Source of the DNA: Methylobacterium mesophilicum SR1.6/6
Lineage (GTDB): Bacteria; Pseudomonadota; Alphaproteobacteria; Rhizobiales; Beijerinckiaceae
DNA length: 64,000 nt
Assembly: GCF_000364445.2 (NCBI RefSeq)
Contig: NZ_CP043538.1
Coordinates: forward strand, 3,925,447 to 3,989,446
Direction: 5' to 3'
Under the pieces are notes generated by a model. That model was not told the origin of the DNA. It did no database searches and saw nothing but the letters and a program-made list of their open reading frames with translations. The position numbers were made by a program, and so were the translations under genes. Positions 27,224 to 36,980 of the stretch are shown here, piece by piece. Within the stretch, counting starts at the first letter, position 1. Each line of letters begins with the position of its first letter.

Positions 27224-28246
27224 GTGACAATCGCCCGATACGGCGCAGCCCTAGCGCTGCTCTGGGGACTGGGTTCGGCAGCGCCCGCACTGGCGGACGA
27301 GTGTCCCAATCGCGGCCAGCTCGACGACGCCTACTGCGACGCCAACAAGGATCTCGTCGCCGACGTGCCGGCCAAGACCCGCGACCCGAGCGTCATCGTG
27401 TTCGCCTACACGCCGGTCGAGGATCCCGCGGTCTACGAGAATTCCTTCAAGCCGTTCACCACCTACCTGTCGCAGTGCACGGGCAAGCGGGTCATCTACT
27501 ATCCCGTCCAGTCGAACTCGGCCGAGATCGAAGCGATGCGCTCCGGAAGGCTCACGGTGGCGGGCTTCTCGACGGGCCCGCTCGGCTTCGCCGTCAACAT
27601 GGCCGGCGCGGTCCCGTTCGCCGCCAAGGGCACCGAGAAGGGCGCGGAGGGCTACAACCTCATCGTCGTGGTGAAGGCGAACAGCCCGTACAAGACGCTC
27701 GCCGACCTCAAGGGCAAGCGCGTGGCCCACACCGCGCCCTCGTCGAATTCCGGCAACCTCGCCCCCAAGGCGCTGTTCCCCGAGCAGGGCCTGAAGCCGG
27801 GCGAGGACTACAAGCTCATCTATTCCGGCGGCCACGACAAGTCGGCGCTCGGCGTCGGCACCGGCGACTACGACGCCGCCCCGGTCGCCTCCGACGTGTT
27901 CTACCGGATGGTCGCTCGCGGCACGATCAAGGGCGACGACTATCGGGTGATCTACACGAGCGAGAAGTTCCCGACCTCGGGCTTCGCCTACGCCCACGAT
28001 CTCAAGCCGGAACTCGCCGAGAAGCTGAAGCAGTGCTTCTACGACTTCCGCTTCCCGCCCGACATGGTGAAGGATTTCGAGGGTGACGACCGGTTCGCGC
28101 CGATCACCTACCTCAAGGACTGGGCGATCGTCCGCAAGGTCGCGGAGGAATCGGGCACGCCCTACAACAAGGCCGCCTACGAGCGGGAGGCCGCCCGCGA
28201 GGCCGAGGCGGCGCGCAAGAAGGCGGAAGGCGCGGGCCAGAAGTGA
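27224..28246 (+). CDS. phnD: Phosphonate-type ABC transporter substrate-binding protein
   Basis: This 340-residue protein has a signal peptide ([20 protein letters not shown]) and a PhnD-like binding fold: [40 protein letters not shown] and [20 protein letters not shown]. It captures a phosphonate, phosphite or phosphate ester in the periplasm. Four genes follow with overlapping ends, forming phnDCEE. No C-P lyase or phosphonatase gene is in the window, so the true substrate is open. The C-terminus is a charged Glu/Ala/Arg helix. Confidence 0.9.
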   Translation: MTIARYGAALALLWGLGSAAPALADECPNRGQLDDAYCDANKDLVADVPAKTRDPSVIVFAYTPVEDPAVYENSFKPFTTYLSQCTGKRVIYYPVQSNSAEIEAMRSGRLTVAGFSTGPLGFAVNMAGAVPFAAKGTEKGAEGYNLIVVVKANSPYKTLADLKGKRVAHTAPSSNSGNLAPKALFPEQGLKPGEDYKLIYSGGHDKSALGVGTGDYDAAPVASDVFYRMVARGTIKGDDYRVIYTSEKFPTSGFAYAHDLKPELAEKLKQCFYDFRFPPDMVKDFEGDDRFAPITYLKDWAIVRKVAEESGTPYNKAAYEREAAREAEAARKKAEGAGQK

Positions 28247-29061
28247 TGGCGGGCTCCGCGCTCCGCGAGACTGTCCAACCTGCTGCAGGCGTCCAGGCGG
28301 ATGATCCGCGCGCCCTGGTGATCCGCGGGCTCGTCAAGGAGTACCGGGCCGGCCAGCCGGTCCTGAAGGGCATCGACCTCGTGGTGCCGGGCACCGGCCT
28401 CACCGCGATCATCGGGCCGTCCGGGACCGGCAAGAGCACCCTGATCCGCTGCATCAACCGCCTCGTGCAGCCGACCGCGGGAGAAATCCTGTTCCGCGGC
28501 GAGGATCTCGCTCAGCTCTCCGGCCGGTCCCTGCGGCGGGCGCGGCGGCGAATCGGGATGGTGTTCCAGGAATACAACCTCGTCGAGCGCCTCACCGTGA
28601 TGGAGAACCTGCTCTGCGGGCGGCTCGGCTACGTGCCGGCCTGGCGGGCGTGGCTGCGGCGCTTTCCCGAGGCCGACATCGCCCGCGCCTTCGACCTCCT
28701 CGACGCGGTCGGCCTCTCGGGCTTCGCCACGCGGCGGGCCGACGCCCTCTCGGGTGGCCAGCGCCAGCGCGTCGGCATCGCCCGGGCGATCATGCAGGAA
28801 CCCGAGATCGTGCTGGCCGACGAGCCGACCTCGTCCCTCGACCCGAAGAGCTCCGTGGAGATCATGGAGATCCTGTCCCGGCTCGCGGCCGAGCGCGGCG
28901 TGCCGGTGGTCGTCAACATCCACAACGTGGCGCTGGCCCAGCGCTTCGCCGCGCGCATCGTCGGCATGTCGGGCGGGCACGTGGTCTACGACGGCCCGCC
29001 GGGCGACCTGAGTGAGCGCGATCTGCGCGGCATCTACGGCGGCGAGAACTGGCTCGAATGA
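28246..29061 (+). CDS. phnC: Phosphonate-type ABC transporter ATPase
   Basis: This 271-residue ATPase has Walker [11 protein letters not shown]-loop MVFQEYNLV, signature [16 protein letters not shown] and Walker [14 protein letters not shown], and is full length for PhnC. The ATG shares one base with the phnD stop (TGATG), and the end overlaps phnE by four bases, so the four genes are translationally coupled. Confidence 0.93.
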   Translation: MAGSALRETVQPAAGVQADDPRALVIRGLVKEYRAGQPVLKGIDLVVPGTGLTAIIGPSGTGKSTLIRCINRLVQPTAGEILFRGEDLAQLSGRSLRRARRRIGMVFQEYNLVERLTVMENLLCGRLGYVPAWRAWLRRFPEADIARAFDLLDAVGLSGFATRRADALSGGQRQRVGIARAIMQEPEIVLADEPTSSLDPKSSVEIMEILSRLAAERGVPVVVNIHNVALAQRFAARIVGMSGGHVVYDGPPGDLSERDLRGIYGGENWLE

Positions 29062-29864
29062 GCGCGACCGCCGGACCCACCCCCTCGCAGGCCGCCCGCG
29101 GCGCCGCCTTCCGTCCGAACTGGACGGCGCGGATCGGCTGGGCGCTTCTCGCCGTCTACGCGATCTACGCCGCCACCCAGCTCGGCTTCGTGCCCGAGCG
29201 CTTCGCCAGCGGCCTCGCCCACGGGCAACAGTTCCTGGCCCGGATGTTCCCGCCGAACTTCTCGCGCTGGGAGCTGATCCAGTCCGGCATCGTCGAGAGC
29301 CTGCAGATCGCCGTGATCGCCACGGTGATCGGCATCGCGGTCGCCCTGCCGATCGGCTTTCTGGCGGCCCGCAACCTGATGCCGCCTTGGGTGACGTGGC
29401 CGATGCGGGGGCTCATCGCCCTGTGCCGCTCGTTCCACCCGATCATCGTGGCGATCCTGTTCGTGAAGGCGATCGGCTTCGGGGCGCTGGCGGGCGTGAT
29501 GGCGCTGATCGTCGCCTCGGTGGGCTTCATCGCCAAGCTGTTCGCCGAGGCGATCGAGGAGATCTCCCTGAAGCAGGTCGAGGCGGTGCGGGCGACCGGG
29601 GCGGGCTTCCTGTCGACCCTGATCATGGGCGTGCAGCCGCAGGTGCTGCCGCGCTTCATCGGCTTCGCCACCTACCAGCTCGATTCCAACCTCCGGAACT
29701 CCACCATGGTGGGGATCGTCGGCGGCGGTGGCATCGGCGCGACGCTGTTCACCGCCTACCAACGCTTCGACTACGACGTCGTGCTGGCGATCCTGATCGT
29801 CATCGTGACGCTGATCATGGTGGCCGAGATCGTGTCGGGCTGGGCCCGCAAGGTATTCCAGTGA
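29058..29864 (+). CDS. phnE: Phosphonate-type ABC transporter permease, first copy
   Basis: This 268-residue inner-membrane permease has about six hydrophobic segments and the EAA-like loop ([20 protein letters not shown]), ending with a helix before SGWARKVFQ. The conserved [17 protein letters not shown] segment is typical of PhnE. It overlaps phnC (ATGA) and the next permease (GTGA). Two permeases imply a heterodimeric channel. Confidence 0.92.
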   Translation: MSATAGPTPSQAARGAAFRPNWTARIGWALLAVYAIYAATQLGFVPERFASGLAHGQQFLARMFPPNFSRWELIQSGIVESLQIAVIATVIGIAVALPIGFLAARNLMPPWVTWPMRGLIALCRSFHPIIVAILFVKAIGFGALAGVMALIVASVGFIAKLFAEAIEEISLKQVEAVRATGAGFLSTLIMGVQPQVLPRFIGFATYQLDSNLRNSTMVGIVGGGGIGATLFTAYQRFDYDVVLAILIVIVTLIMVAEIVSGWARKVFQ

Positions 29865-30685
29865 GCGCCGGCGCCTCGGTCGCCGCCTCTGCCACCCAGG
29901 CCCCACGCCGCTGGCAGCGCTTCTCCCTGGGCAAGCGCCTCGCCCGGTTCGCCTTCACGCTGATGGCGGCCGTCGCCTTCGTGACGAGCCTGCGCACGAT
30001 CGAGGTGATCCCGGAATTCCTCTACGACGCCCCCGACCAGCTCGCCGACCTGTTCGGCCGGATGTGGCCGATGGATCCCGGCTACGTCGCCCCGACCCTG
30101 CGGGCCCTGGTGGAGACGCTGCACATCGCGACGCTGGGTACCCTGATCGCGATCGCGATCGCGGTCCCGATCGGGCTGCTGGCGGCGCGGAACGTGACGT
30201 CGAGCCTGCCCCTGAACCTGCTGGCGAAGTTCGTCTTCGTGACCTCCCGCTCGGTGAACTCCCTGGTCTGGGCGCTGCTGTTCGTGGCGGTGTTCGGCCC
30301 CGGCCCACTCGCCGGCACGCTGGCGATCGCGCTGCGCTCGGTCGGCTTCACCGGCAAGCTCTTCGCGGAGGCGCTGGAGGAGGCGAACCGCGGCTCCATC
30401 GAGGCGCTGCAGGCCGCCGGCGCCGGGCGGCTCTCGACCCTGCTGCTCGGCTACTGGCCGCAGGTGAAGCCGGCCTTCTGGTCGATCGCGCTGTTCCGCT
30501 GGGACATCAACATCCGGGAATCCGCCGTGCTCGGCCTGGTCGGCGCGGGCGGAATCGGCGTCGCGCTCGATACCGCGCTGAACCTGCTCTACTGGGATCA
30601 GGTGGCGGTGGTGCTGGCGGCGATCTTCGGCGTCGTGATCCTGGCGGAGATCGTGGTCACGCAGCTGCGGTCGCGTACGCTCTGA
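29861..30685 (+). CDS. phnE: Phosphonate-type ABC transporter permease, second copy
   Basis: This 274-residue permease is paralogous to the preceding gene, with loop FAEALEEANRGSIEALQAAG and the segment SAVLGLVGAGGIGVALDTAL. The GTG start overlaps the previous stop. The N-terminal 30 residues are polar and cytoplasmic. It is the last gene of the transporter operon. Confidence 0.92.
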   Translation: MSAGASVAASATQAPRRWQRFSLGKRLARFAFTLMAAVAFVTSLRTIEVIPEFLYDAPDQLADLFGRMWPMDPGYVAPTLRALVETLHIATLGTLIAIAIAVPIGLLAARNVTSSLPLNLLAKFVFVTSRSVNSLVWALLFVAVFGPGPLAGTLAIALRSVGFTGKLFAEALEEANRGSIEALQAAGAGRLSTLLLGYWPQVKPAFWSIALFRWDINIRESAVLGLVGAGGIGVALDTALNLLYWDQVAVVLAAIFGVVILAEIVVTQLRSRTL

Positions 30686-30739
30686 TCGGGCCGAGGCGGG
30701 GTCAGGGTCTGCGCGTGTCGTTCGCGTCTGTCCGGCCCT

Positions 30740-31105
30740 TCAGGCGGCCAGCGCGCGCTTCACCGTGGCACGCAGATCCGCCAGGGAGAACGGCTTCGTC
30801 AGCACGTCGGTGACGATGGCATCGAGCCCGCGGGCCCGCTCGCGCTGGTCGGCGAAGCCGGTCATCAGCAGGATGGTCAGGTCCGGGAAGTCGCGCTTGG
30901 CGGCTAGCGCCAGGGCGATGCCGTCCATGAGCGGCATGCGGATGTCGGTGAGCATGAGGTCGAAGCCGCCATCGGCCTCGTTGAGGCGGTCGAGCCCGTC
31001 GCTGCCGTCGTTGGCGGTGACGACCGCGTGGCCGTCAATCTCGAGCCCCCGCTTCAGGAAGCCCCGGACAGTTTCTTCGTCATCCACCAGGAGGATGCGC
31101 GCCAT
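30740..31105 (-). CDS. Single-domain response regulator, CpdR-like
   Basis: This 121-residue stand-alone receiver begins MARILLVDDEETVRGFLKRG, with phosphoacceptor Asp54 (LMLTDIRMPLMDGIALALAA) and conserved Lys in LTKPFSLADL. The pattern resembles CpdR, the alphaproteobacterial regulator that controls ClpXP localisation and proteolysis during the cell cycle when unphosphorylated. CheY-type and CpdR-type receivers are hard to separate by sequence alone. The ATG at 31105 removes 24 unlikely upstream residues. Confidence 0.8.
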   Translation of the reverse strand: MARILLVDDEETVRGFLKRGLEIDGHAVVTANDGSDGLDRLNEADGGFDLMLTDIRMPLMDGIALALAAKRDFPDLTILLMTGFADQRERARGLDAIVTDVLTKPFSLADLRATVKRALAA

Positions 31106-31269
31106 GGGGTCCCGTAAACGTCCTCGATTGTGCGAGTGCCCGCCGAGGCGGCCAGGCTCTTGGTAAACGACAGACATAGACGGACCCGTCGCCTGTCAAG
31201 ATGTCACACCTCGAAACCACGGCTGCATCGGGACCGGGGGCGAAAATGCCGCGCTGCACGGCGCTTCTA

Positions 31270-31836
31270 TCACGGATCGAACAGGTCCGGATCGCCGCTG
31301 CCGTAGTCCACGACGCCCACGAAGGGCAGCTGGCGAAAGGCGTGGGCCGCATCCATCCCGTAGCCGACGACGAAGACGTCGGGGCAGATGAAGCCGACGA
31401 AGTCCGCGTCGATCGTCACGGCGCGCTTGCCGGGCTTCTCCAGAAGCACGGAGGTCAGCACCCGCCGGGCGCCCCGCGCCATCAGCAGGTCCTTGGCGAA
31501 AACGACGGTCCGCCCGGATTCCAAGATGTCGTCCACGAGCAGGACGTCCCGGCCGCGCACCTCGCTCTGCACGTCGCGCAGGATCTCCACCTGCCCGGTG
31601 GAAACCGTCCCGGTGCGATAGCTCGACAGGTGCACGAACTCGACCTGCGGCGACAGCCCGACCCGGTGCAGCGCCCGGAGCAGGTCGGCGGCGAACATGA
31701 AGCTGCCCTTGAGCACCGCGACGACCAAGAGGTTCTCCGGCCGCGCGGCCAGGATCTCCTGGGCCAACTCGTCGTTGCGCTTGGCGATGGCCGCCTCGTC
31801 GAACAGGGTTCGGACGCGCCGTTCAGGGATGCTCAT
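31270..31836 (-). CDS. hpt: Hypoxanthine phosphoribosyltransferase
   Basis: This 188-residue enzyme makes IMP (and usually GMP) from hypoxanthine or guanine and PRPP in purine salvage. The PRPP loop is VLLVDDILESGRTV, with an upstream VVAVLKGSFMFAADLLRAL and SYRTGTVSTGQVEI flexible-loop region. The C-terminal FICPDVFVVGYGMD supplies the base-binding site. ATG 31836 fits family length. Confidence 0.93.
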   Translation of the reverse strand: MSIPERRVRTLFDEAAIAKRNDELAQEILAARPENLLVVAVLKGSFMFAADLLRALHRVGLSPQVEFVHLSSYRTGTVSTGQVEILRDVQSEVRGRDVLLVDDILESGRTVVFAKDLLMARGARRVLTSVLLEKPGKRAVTIDADFVGFICPDVFVVGYGMDAAHAFRQLPFVGVVDYGSGDPDLFDP

Positions 31837-32020
31837 CTCACGTGTCCCGGGAGCCCGGCCGCGGACGGAAGACGCCGCCGCGATCGGCGACGGTCTTAGC
31901 GTTCCTGACGCGCGGGGGAAACAGCGGATCGGCATGGCCGGCAGAGCCGCGTCACGGGCGCGTCAAGGCCACGTCAGGGAGGATGGAGCTACGGATGGAG
32001 TTCGGCCTCTCCGGACGGTC

Positions 32021-32371
32021 TCAGGCCGTGGCCGACCGCCGGAACGGCCGCAGCATCCGCACCAGCCGTCCCTTGGGCGGGGTGGATACCGGCCTCCGCG
32101 CCGGGACGGTCACGTCCAGCGCGGCTTCCGCGACCGGGGCGTGCGTCTCGTCCTCCGGCTCGCAGTGCCGAACCTCGTCCAGGACATCAACCACGATGCG
32201 GGGAATGGGATGCTGATGTTCTTCGAGCAGGAGCGAGGCGGTCCAGAGGCGGCTGGCATTCGCCAGGGGGAGCGTCCCGCGTGTCAGGCGCTCCATCAGC
32301 ATCCGGTCGGCCAGCGTGGCCGCCAAGGCGCTGACGGTCTGGAGCTGATTGTGATGGGTCGTGCTGTTCAT
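32021..32371 (-). CDS. Hypothetical protein, 116 residues
   Basis: The product is soluble, starting MNSTTHHNQLQTVSALAATL and ending in a basic tail (RLVRMLRPFRRSATA). There is no signal peptide or known motif. No clear ribosome-binding site precedes the ATG. It is plausible from low overlap with other frames and balanced composition. Confidence 0.45.
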   Translation of the reverse strand: MNSTTHHNQLQTVSALAATLADRMLMERLTRGTLPLANASRLWTASLLLEEHQHPIPRIVVDVLDEVRHCEPEDETHAPVAEAALDVTVPARRPVSTPPKGRLVRMLRPFRRSATA

Positions 32372-32636
32372 AGCAATTTCAGTTCATGCGCGTAATCGAA
32401 CTCAGGCTTGCCGAAGGTGAGCAGCCAAATTTGGCGATTGTATAGCATTCGTTCGGGCGAGATCCCGGCCTCGTCATCTGAATCCTGACAGGGACTGGTT
32501 CGCGGATGCGCGCGACCGGCTGCTCGGGCGGACCATCTCCGGTCCTCCCCGGTGTGGGCTTCCTCCGCCATAGGCGGGCGAGGAGAGACTCATCCTCCGA
32601 GCCGGCCTGTCGGACCGGGCCCGGGTTCCGAACACG

Positions 32637-32667
32637 AAAAAAGGGGTCGGCGATCCGCCAACCCCTT
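32637..32667 (-). terminator. Rho-independent terminator for tRNA-His
   Basis: On the minus strand a stem (AGGGGT paired with ACCCCT, extended by a wobble-containing inner helix) ends in a run of six T residues, complementary to 32637-32642. It lies about 20 bases after the tRNA 3' end. Confidence 0.85.
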
Positions 32668-32687
32668 GCGCTATCGAGCGAAATCGA

Positions 32688-32764
32688 TGGTACCACCGCC
32701 CCGGCTCGAACGGGGGACCCCCAGATCCACAATCTGGTGCTCTAACCAACTGAGCTACGGCGGC
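32688..32764 (-). tRNA. tRNA-His (GTG anticodon)
   Basis: The 77-base minus-strand cloverleaf has acceptor strands GCCGCCG/CGGTGGT, D arm GCTCAGTTGGTTAGAGC, anticodon arm CCAGATTGTGGATCTGG with anticodon GTG, T arm CCCCGTTCGAGCCGGGG, and an encoded CCA. The base before position 1 is T, not G, and the discriminator is A73. This agrees with known alphaproteobacterial tRNA-His, which lack the otherwise universal G-1. Confidence 0.95.
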
Positions 32765-32895
32765 ACTGGCGGGCGGTGTATCGTGGGCCGCGGCGGTTTT
32801 CAAGGCGATCTGTGCGCCGGGATGCAGGGCCGGTGGACGCAGCAGGCAATCGGACCCTAAGTGCAGGGGCGGGACCGGAGGGCGAGGAACCGACC

Positions 32896-34823
32896 GTGAG
32901 CGCGCGACAGCCAGCGGCGGCGGAGCAGGGGCAGAGCTCCGCCGGGAGGCCAGCGGACGCGCCGGGCCGGAAGGCGGCCGGTTCGGGCGGGCGCACCCGT
33001 CGGCGCTGGACCGGTGCCGGGATCGTCCAGGCTCCGGGACGCCTGCGCAGCCTCGTCCGCCGGAGCGAGGGCGGACTCGTGGCGCTCGCCACCCTGGTGG
33101 GCTGCATCGCCGGGGCGGCCGTCTCCGCCATGAGCTGGGTGACCCAGAGCCTGCGCGAGCTGCTCTTCCTTCTGCCCCAGGGCCTGCGCCTCAGCGCGGC
33201 CGATACGGTGACGCCGGCGCTCCTGCTCGTCGGCCCCTGCCTCGGCGGCGCGCTGCTGGGGACGTTGATCGTCGTGATGCAGTACGTGCGCGGTCCCCGC
33301 AAGCGTCCCGCCATCGACCCGATCGAGGCGAACGCCCTGCACGGCGGGCGAATGTCCCTGCGCGACAGCGTCTACCTCGCCCTTCAGAACGTCATCTCGA
33401 ACGGGTGCGGCGCCTCGGTGGGGCTGGAAGCCGGCTACACGCAGATCGCCGCCGGCCTCGCCTCGAGGCTCGGAATTGCCTTCGAGGTGCGGCGGAGCGA
33501 CCTGCGGACCCTGGTGGGGTGCGGCGCCGCCGGTGCCATCGCGGCGGGCTTCGGCGCGCCGCTGGCCGGCGCCTTCTACGCCTTCGAGTTGATCATCGGC
33601 ACCTACTCCATCGCCACGCTGACGCCGGTGGTCGTGGCGGCGCTCTGCGGCAACCTCGTCTCGCGGTCGCTGATCGAGGCGCAGCCGCTCGTCGATCTTG
33701 GCGACATGCAGGCGGTCACGACCTCCCACGTCACCAGCATGGAGATCCTGCCGAGCCTCGCCCTCGGGCTGTTCTGCGCGGCGCTGGGCGTCCTGATCAT
33801 GCGAGGCGTGACCCTGGTGGAGCGGCTGGTCCAGGCCTCGGGGGTGCCGCGGGCGGCCGCGCCGGCCTTCGGGGGTTGTGCGTCGGCGCGCTGGCGCTGC
33901 TGGCGACGCCGCAGGTGCTCTCGGGCGGACACGGCGCGCTGCACATGCACTTCGCGGCCGAGGGGCAGGGCCACGGGATCGCGGTGCTCGCCGGGCTGTT
34001 CGCCGCCAAGGCGACGGCCTCGGCGATCTCGATCGGCTCCGGGTTCCGCGGCGGCCTGTTCTTCGCCTCGCTGTTCCTCGGCGCCATCGCCGGCAAGCTG
34101 TTCGCGGCCCTGGCGCCGGTGCTGGTGCCGCCCCTGGCGGATTTCGGCCTCACCCCGCTCGCCTATGCGGTGATCGGCATGAGCGCGCTGGCGGTGGCCG
34201 TCATCGGCGGCCCGCTGACCATGACGTTCCTGGCGCTCGAGGTTACCGGCAGCCTGCCGATCACCGGGGTCGTGCTGGCGGCGGTGATCGCGTCCTCGCT
34301 CACCGTGCGCAAGACTTTCGGCTACTCCTTCGCCACATGGCGCTTCCACCTGCGCGGCGAGAGCATCCGCAGTCCCCACGATGTCGGCTGGATCCGCTCG
34401 CTCACCGTGGGCCGGCTGATGCGCCGGGATCCCGGCACGGTGGCCCTCGACACGCCGCTGCCCACCTTCCTGCGGGCCCATCCCCTCGGCTCGCCCTCGT
34501 GGGTGATCGCCGTCGACGGACGCGGGCGCTACGCGGGGATCGTGAACGTGCCCGAGGCGCACGCGGCCGCGCGGGACGCCGCGGCCGCCGCGCAGCCGGT
34601 GCTGGCCGACCTCCTGCTCCACGCCGACGCCTTCCTCACGCCGGGCATGAACGCCAAGGACGCCGCGGCCGCCTTCGACCGCACCGAGAGCGAGGCGCTC
34701 GCCGTGGTCGACGGGCCGGAGACCCGCAAGGTGCTGGGCCTGCTCACCGAGAGCCACACCCTCAAGCGCTACAGCGACGAGCTCGACCGCCAGCGCCGGG
34801 CCATGGCGGGGGAAAGCGACTGA
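32896..34823 (+). pseudogene. ClC chloride/proton transporter with CBS-like tail, frameshifted
   Basis: Two overlapping frames encode one ClC-family protein of about 640 residues. The first frame (from GTG 32896) covers the early helices, with NGCGASVGLEAGYTQIAAGL containing the probable gating glutamate and GFGAPLAGAFYAFELIIG. It loses homology after AAAPAFGG. The second frame resumes at once with LCVGALALLATPQVLSGGHG and continues through GSGFRGGLFFASLFLGAIAG to a C-terminal CBS-like region. The break is a GGGGG tract at 33871-33875; one extra G would restore a continuous protein. Either a recent mutation or a homopolymer sequencing error explains this. Confidence 0.85.
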
Positions 34824-34926
34824 TTGTCAGGCCGGGGTGTTGACCGGATACGGGCCAGCACCAATCACCCTGGCGGCTGCAACCCGGGGTCTGTGAGACC
34901 CAAACGCCGAAACCCGTGGAGGATCC

Positions 34927-36018
34927 ATGCCCGGCCAAGACACCCGCCAGTCCCGCCGCTATCGCATCGCGGTGATCCCGGGCGACGGCATCGGCAAGGA
35001 GGTGGTGCCCGAGGGCGTGCGCGTGCTGGAGCAGGCGGCCAAGCGGCACGGCTTCGCGCTCCAGCTCGACTGGTTCGATTTCGCGAGCTGCGACTACTAC
35101 GAGCAGCACGGCCGGATGATGCCGGAGGACTGGAAGTCGCGGATCGAGACCCACGACGCGATCTACTTCGGCGCCGTCGGCATGCCCGAGCGCGTGCCCG
35201 ACCACATCTCCCTGTGGGGCTCGCTGATCCTGTTCCGTCGGGAATTCGACCAGTATGCCAACCTGCGCCCGGTGCGGCTGATGCCGGGGGTGAAGTGCCC
35301 GCTGGCCGACCGCAAGCCGGGCGACATCGACTTCTGGGTGGTCCGCGAGAACACCGAGGGTGAGTACTCGAACGCGGGCGGGCGGATGTTCGCCGGCACC
35401 GAGCGGGAATTCGCCCTGCAGGAGACGATCATGACCCGTCACGGGACCGATCGGATCCTGAAGTTCGCCTTCGATCTGGCCCAGAAGCGCCCGAAGAAGC
35501 ACCTGACCTCGGCCACGAAGTCGAACGGCATCTCGATCACCATGCCCTACTGGGACGAGCGGGTGCGGGCGGTGGCCGCGGGCTATCCGGACGTGTCGTG
35601 GGACCAGTACCACATCGACATCCTGACGGCGCACTTCGTGCTCAACCCGGACCGGTTCGACGTGGTGGTGGCCTCGAACCTGTTCGGCGACATCCTGTCG
35701 GATCTCGGGCCCGCCTGCACCGGCACGATCGGCATCGCGCCGTCCGGCAACATCAACCCGGAGCGGGTGCACCCTTCCGTGTTCGAGCCGGTCCACGGCT
35801 CGGCGCCCGACATCGCCGGCCAGGGCATCGCCAACCCGATCGGCCAGATCTGGTCGGGGGCGATGATGCTGGAGCATCTCGGGGAGCACGCGGCGGCGGC
35901 CGAGATCGTCGGCGGGATCGAGCGGGTGCTGTCCGAGCGGACGCTGCGCACCCGCGACCTCGGCGGCAATGCCGACACGCAAGCCTGCGGCAAGGCGGTG
36001 GAGCAGGCGCTGGGCTAG
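34927..36018 (+). CDS. ttuC: Tartrate dehydrogenase / D-malate decarboxylating dehydrogenase
   Basis: This 363-residue member of the isopropylmalate/isocitrate dehydrogenase superfamily is full length for the TtuC/DmlA subgroup. It has the NAD-binding start IAVIPGDGIGKEVVPEG, LWGSLILFRREFDQYANLRP, the catalytic-region VRENTEGEYSNAGGRMF, Lys/Asp residues in ATKSNGISITMPYWDE, and FEPVHGSAPDIAGQGIANPI. It oxidises L-tartrate or D-malate with NAD and metal. The gene appears to stand alone. The subgroup call is by resemblance and could instead be D-malate dehydrogenase. Confidence 0.88.
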   Translation: MPGQDTRQSRRYRIAVIPGDGIGKEVVPEGVRVLEQAAKRHGFALQLDWFDFASCDYYEQHGRMMPEDWKSRIETHDAIYFGAVGMPERVPDHISLWGSLILFRREFDQYANLRPVRLMPGVKCPLADRKPGDIDFWVVRENTEGEYSNAGGRMFAGTEREFALQETIMTRHGTDRILKFAFDLAQKRPKKHLTSATKSNGISITMPYWDERVRAVAAGYPDVSWDQYHIDILTAHFVLNPDRFDVVVASNLFGDILSDLGPACTGTIGIAPSGNINPERVHPSVFEPVHGSAPDIAGQGIANPIGQIWSGAMMLEHLGEHAAAAEIVGGIERVLSERTLRTRDLGGNADTQACGKAVEQALG

Positions 36019-36042
36019 GGCTTTGCCGGCCGGGCCGTGGGG

Positions 36043-36071
36043 CCCCCTCTCCCGGTGCGGGGGGAGAGGGG
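36043..36071. repeat. Hairpin (CCCTCTCC/GGAGAGGG) after ttuC
   Basis: CCCCTCTCCC (36044-36053) pairs with GGGAGAGGGG (36062-36071) around an eight-base loop. There is no T tract. It may be a transcription-ending hairpin or a dispersed palindrome of a kind common in proteobacterial intergenic DNA. Confidence 0.6.
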
Positions 36072-36099
36072 ATTACTGCGCCGTCCGATCGACCCGATT

Positions 36100-36290
36100 T
36101 CAGCGCGGGCGGCGGCGCACGCTCACCACGTTGCTGGCCTGCTCGGTCTTGCCGGCCTCCGCCGGCAACGTATCGAGCGCGGTCCTGACGATGGTGGCGG
36201 CGTCGAGCCCCGCCTGCGCGTACATCTTCTCCGGGCTGTCGTGGTCCTGGTAGGCGTCCGGCAAGGTCATCGTCCGGACCCGCACCCGTC
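36100..36290 (-). pseudogene. 3' fragment of dxs (DXP synthase)
   Basis: The translated fragment reads [20 protein letters not shown] then [10 protein letters not shown], matching the conserved C-terminus of 1-deoxy-D-xylulose-5-phosphate synthase (VRTM.LPD.F.DH..PE.MYA.AGLDA..IV). Only the last 60 or so residues are present, without the thiamine-binding or transketolase domains, so it cannot be active. Upstream it joins, out of frame, the start of an outer-membrane protein gene. Confidence 0.75.
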
Positions 36291-36472
36291 CGGATCGTGT
36301 CCGCCTCGGTGTAGGCGTAGCCCGCGTTGATGCCGAAATACGCGCCCGTCCAGGTGAAGACCGGGACCGGCGTGAACACCGGCGGCGGCGCGGCCCGGCG
36401 CGGCAGGTCGGCGGCCGACGCGGCAGCCGTCATGGCGGCGAACGTGGCCAACGTGGCCAGAGACTTATTCAT
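36291..36472 (-). pseudogene. 5' fragment of an Omp25/31-type outer-membrane protein gene
   Basis: The first 60 residues have a signal peptide ([20 protein letters not shown]) and the typical start of rhizobial Omp25/31-like beta-barrels ([12 protein letters not shown], then [20 protein letters not shown]). Homology stops after about residue 61, where dxs tail sequence begins in another frame. The rest of the barrel is missing, so this is a truncated gene. Confidence 0.75.
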
Positions 36473-36980
36473 GTGGAAGTATCTCCCCCGCTTTCTCAGT
36501 ATGGTCTGAACCTAACAGAAACATCCGGGAATCATGTGTCCGCGAAGTCACACTAAGATCGGGAAGCTGACCGGGTCCGATTTTTCGGCGTGTTGACCGG
36601 GAGACATTCCATCCGGGCGCCCGGTGCTATTGTCATCGACTTGTCGGGGCGCGGTAAACGGATCAGACGAGAGTTTAATCCGCGTTGCGACGGAGTGGCT
36701 CAGGAGACTGATGGTCTGATCGGTCTCGTATCGGGCTGCGGACGACCGGGACGGTTCCGGCAATCGCCGCGACGGTGCGGCGCCCCACCGGGACCGCGAT
36801 GGATTGTGGAAGTCCCGGTCGATCAGAGCCCGTTCAGTTGCTTCGTGAAAAATCGATCCTAGAACCTGATCCGGGACGATCAGGACGGCGATGTCGACCG
36901 CAGGCAACCAAACGCGAGGGCGCATCGGCCGGGACCTGCATCGGCAAAATCGCGCGTGACCCGGCACGGACTTCGCGACC
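36473..36980. other. Intergenic region, no gene recognised
   Basis: About 500 bases between the porin remnant and the LuxR-type regulator. It is somewhat poorer in G+C than its surroundings. A forward frame at 36590-36862 lacks family resemblance and a ribosome-binding site. It may hold the promoters of both flanks. Confidence 0.4.

Noticed and set aside
36590..36862. A 90-residue forward frame after the porin remnant
   Set aside because: No ribosome-binding site, no recognisable motif and shadow-like composition.
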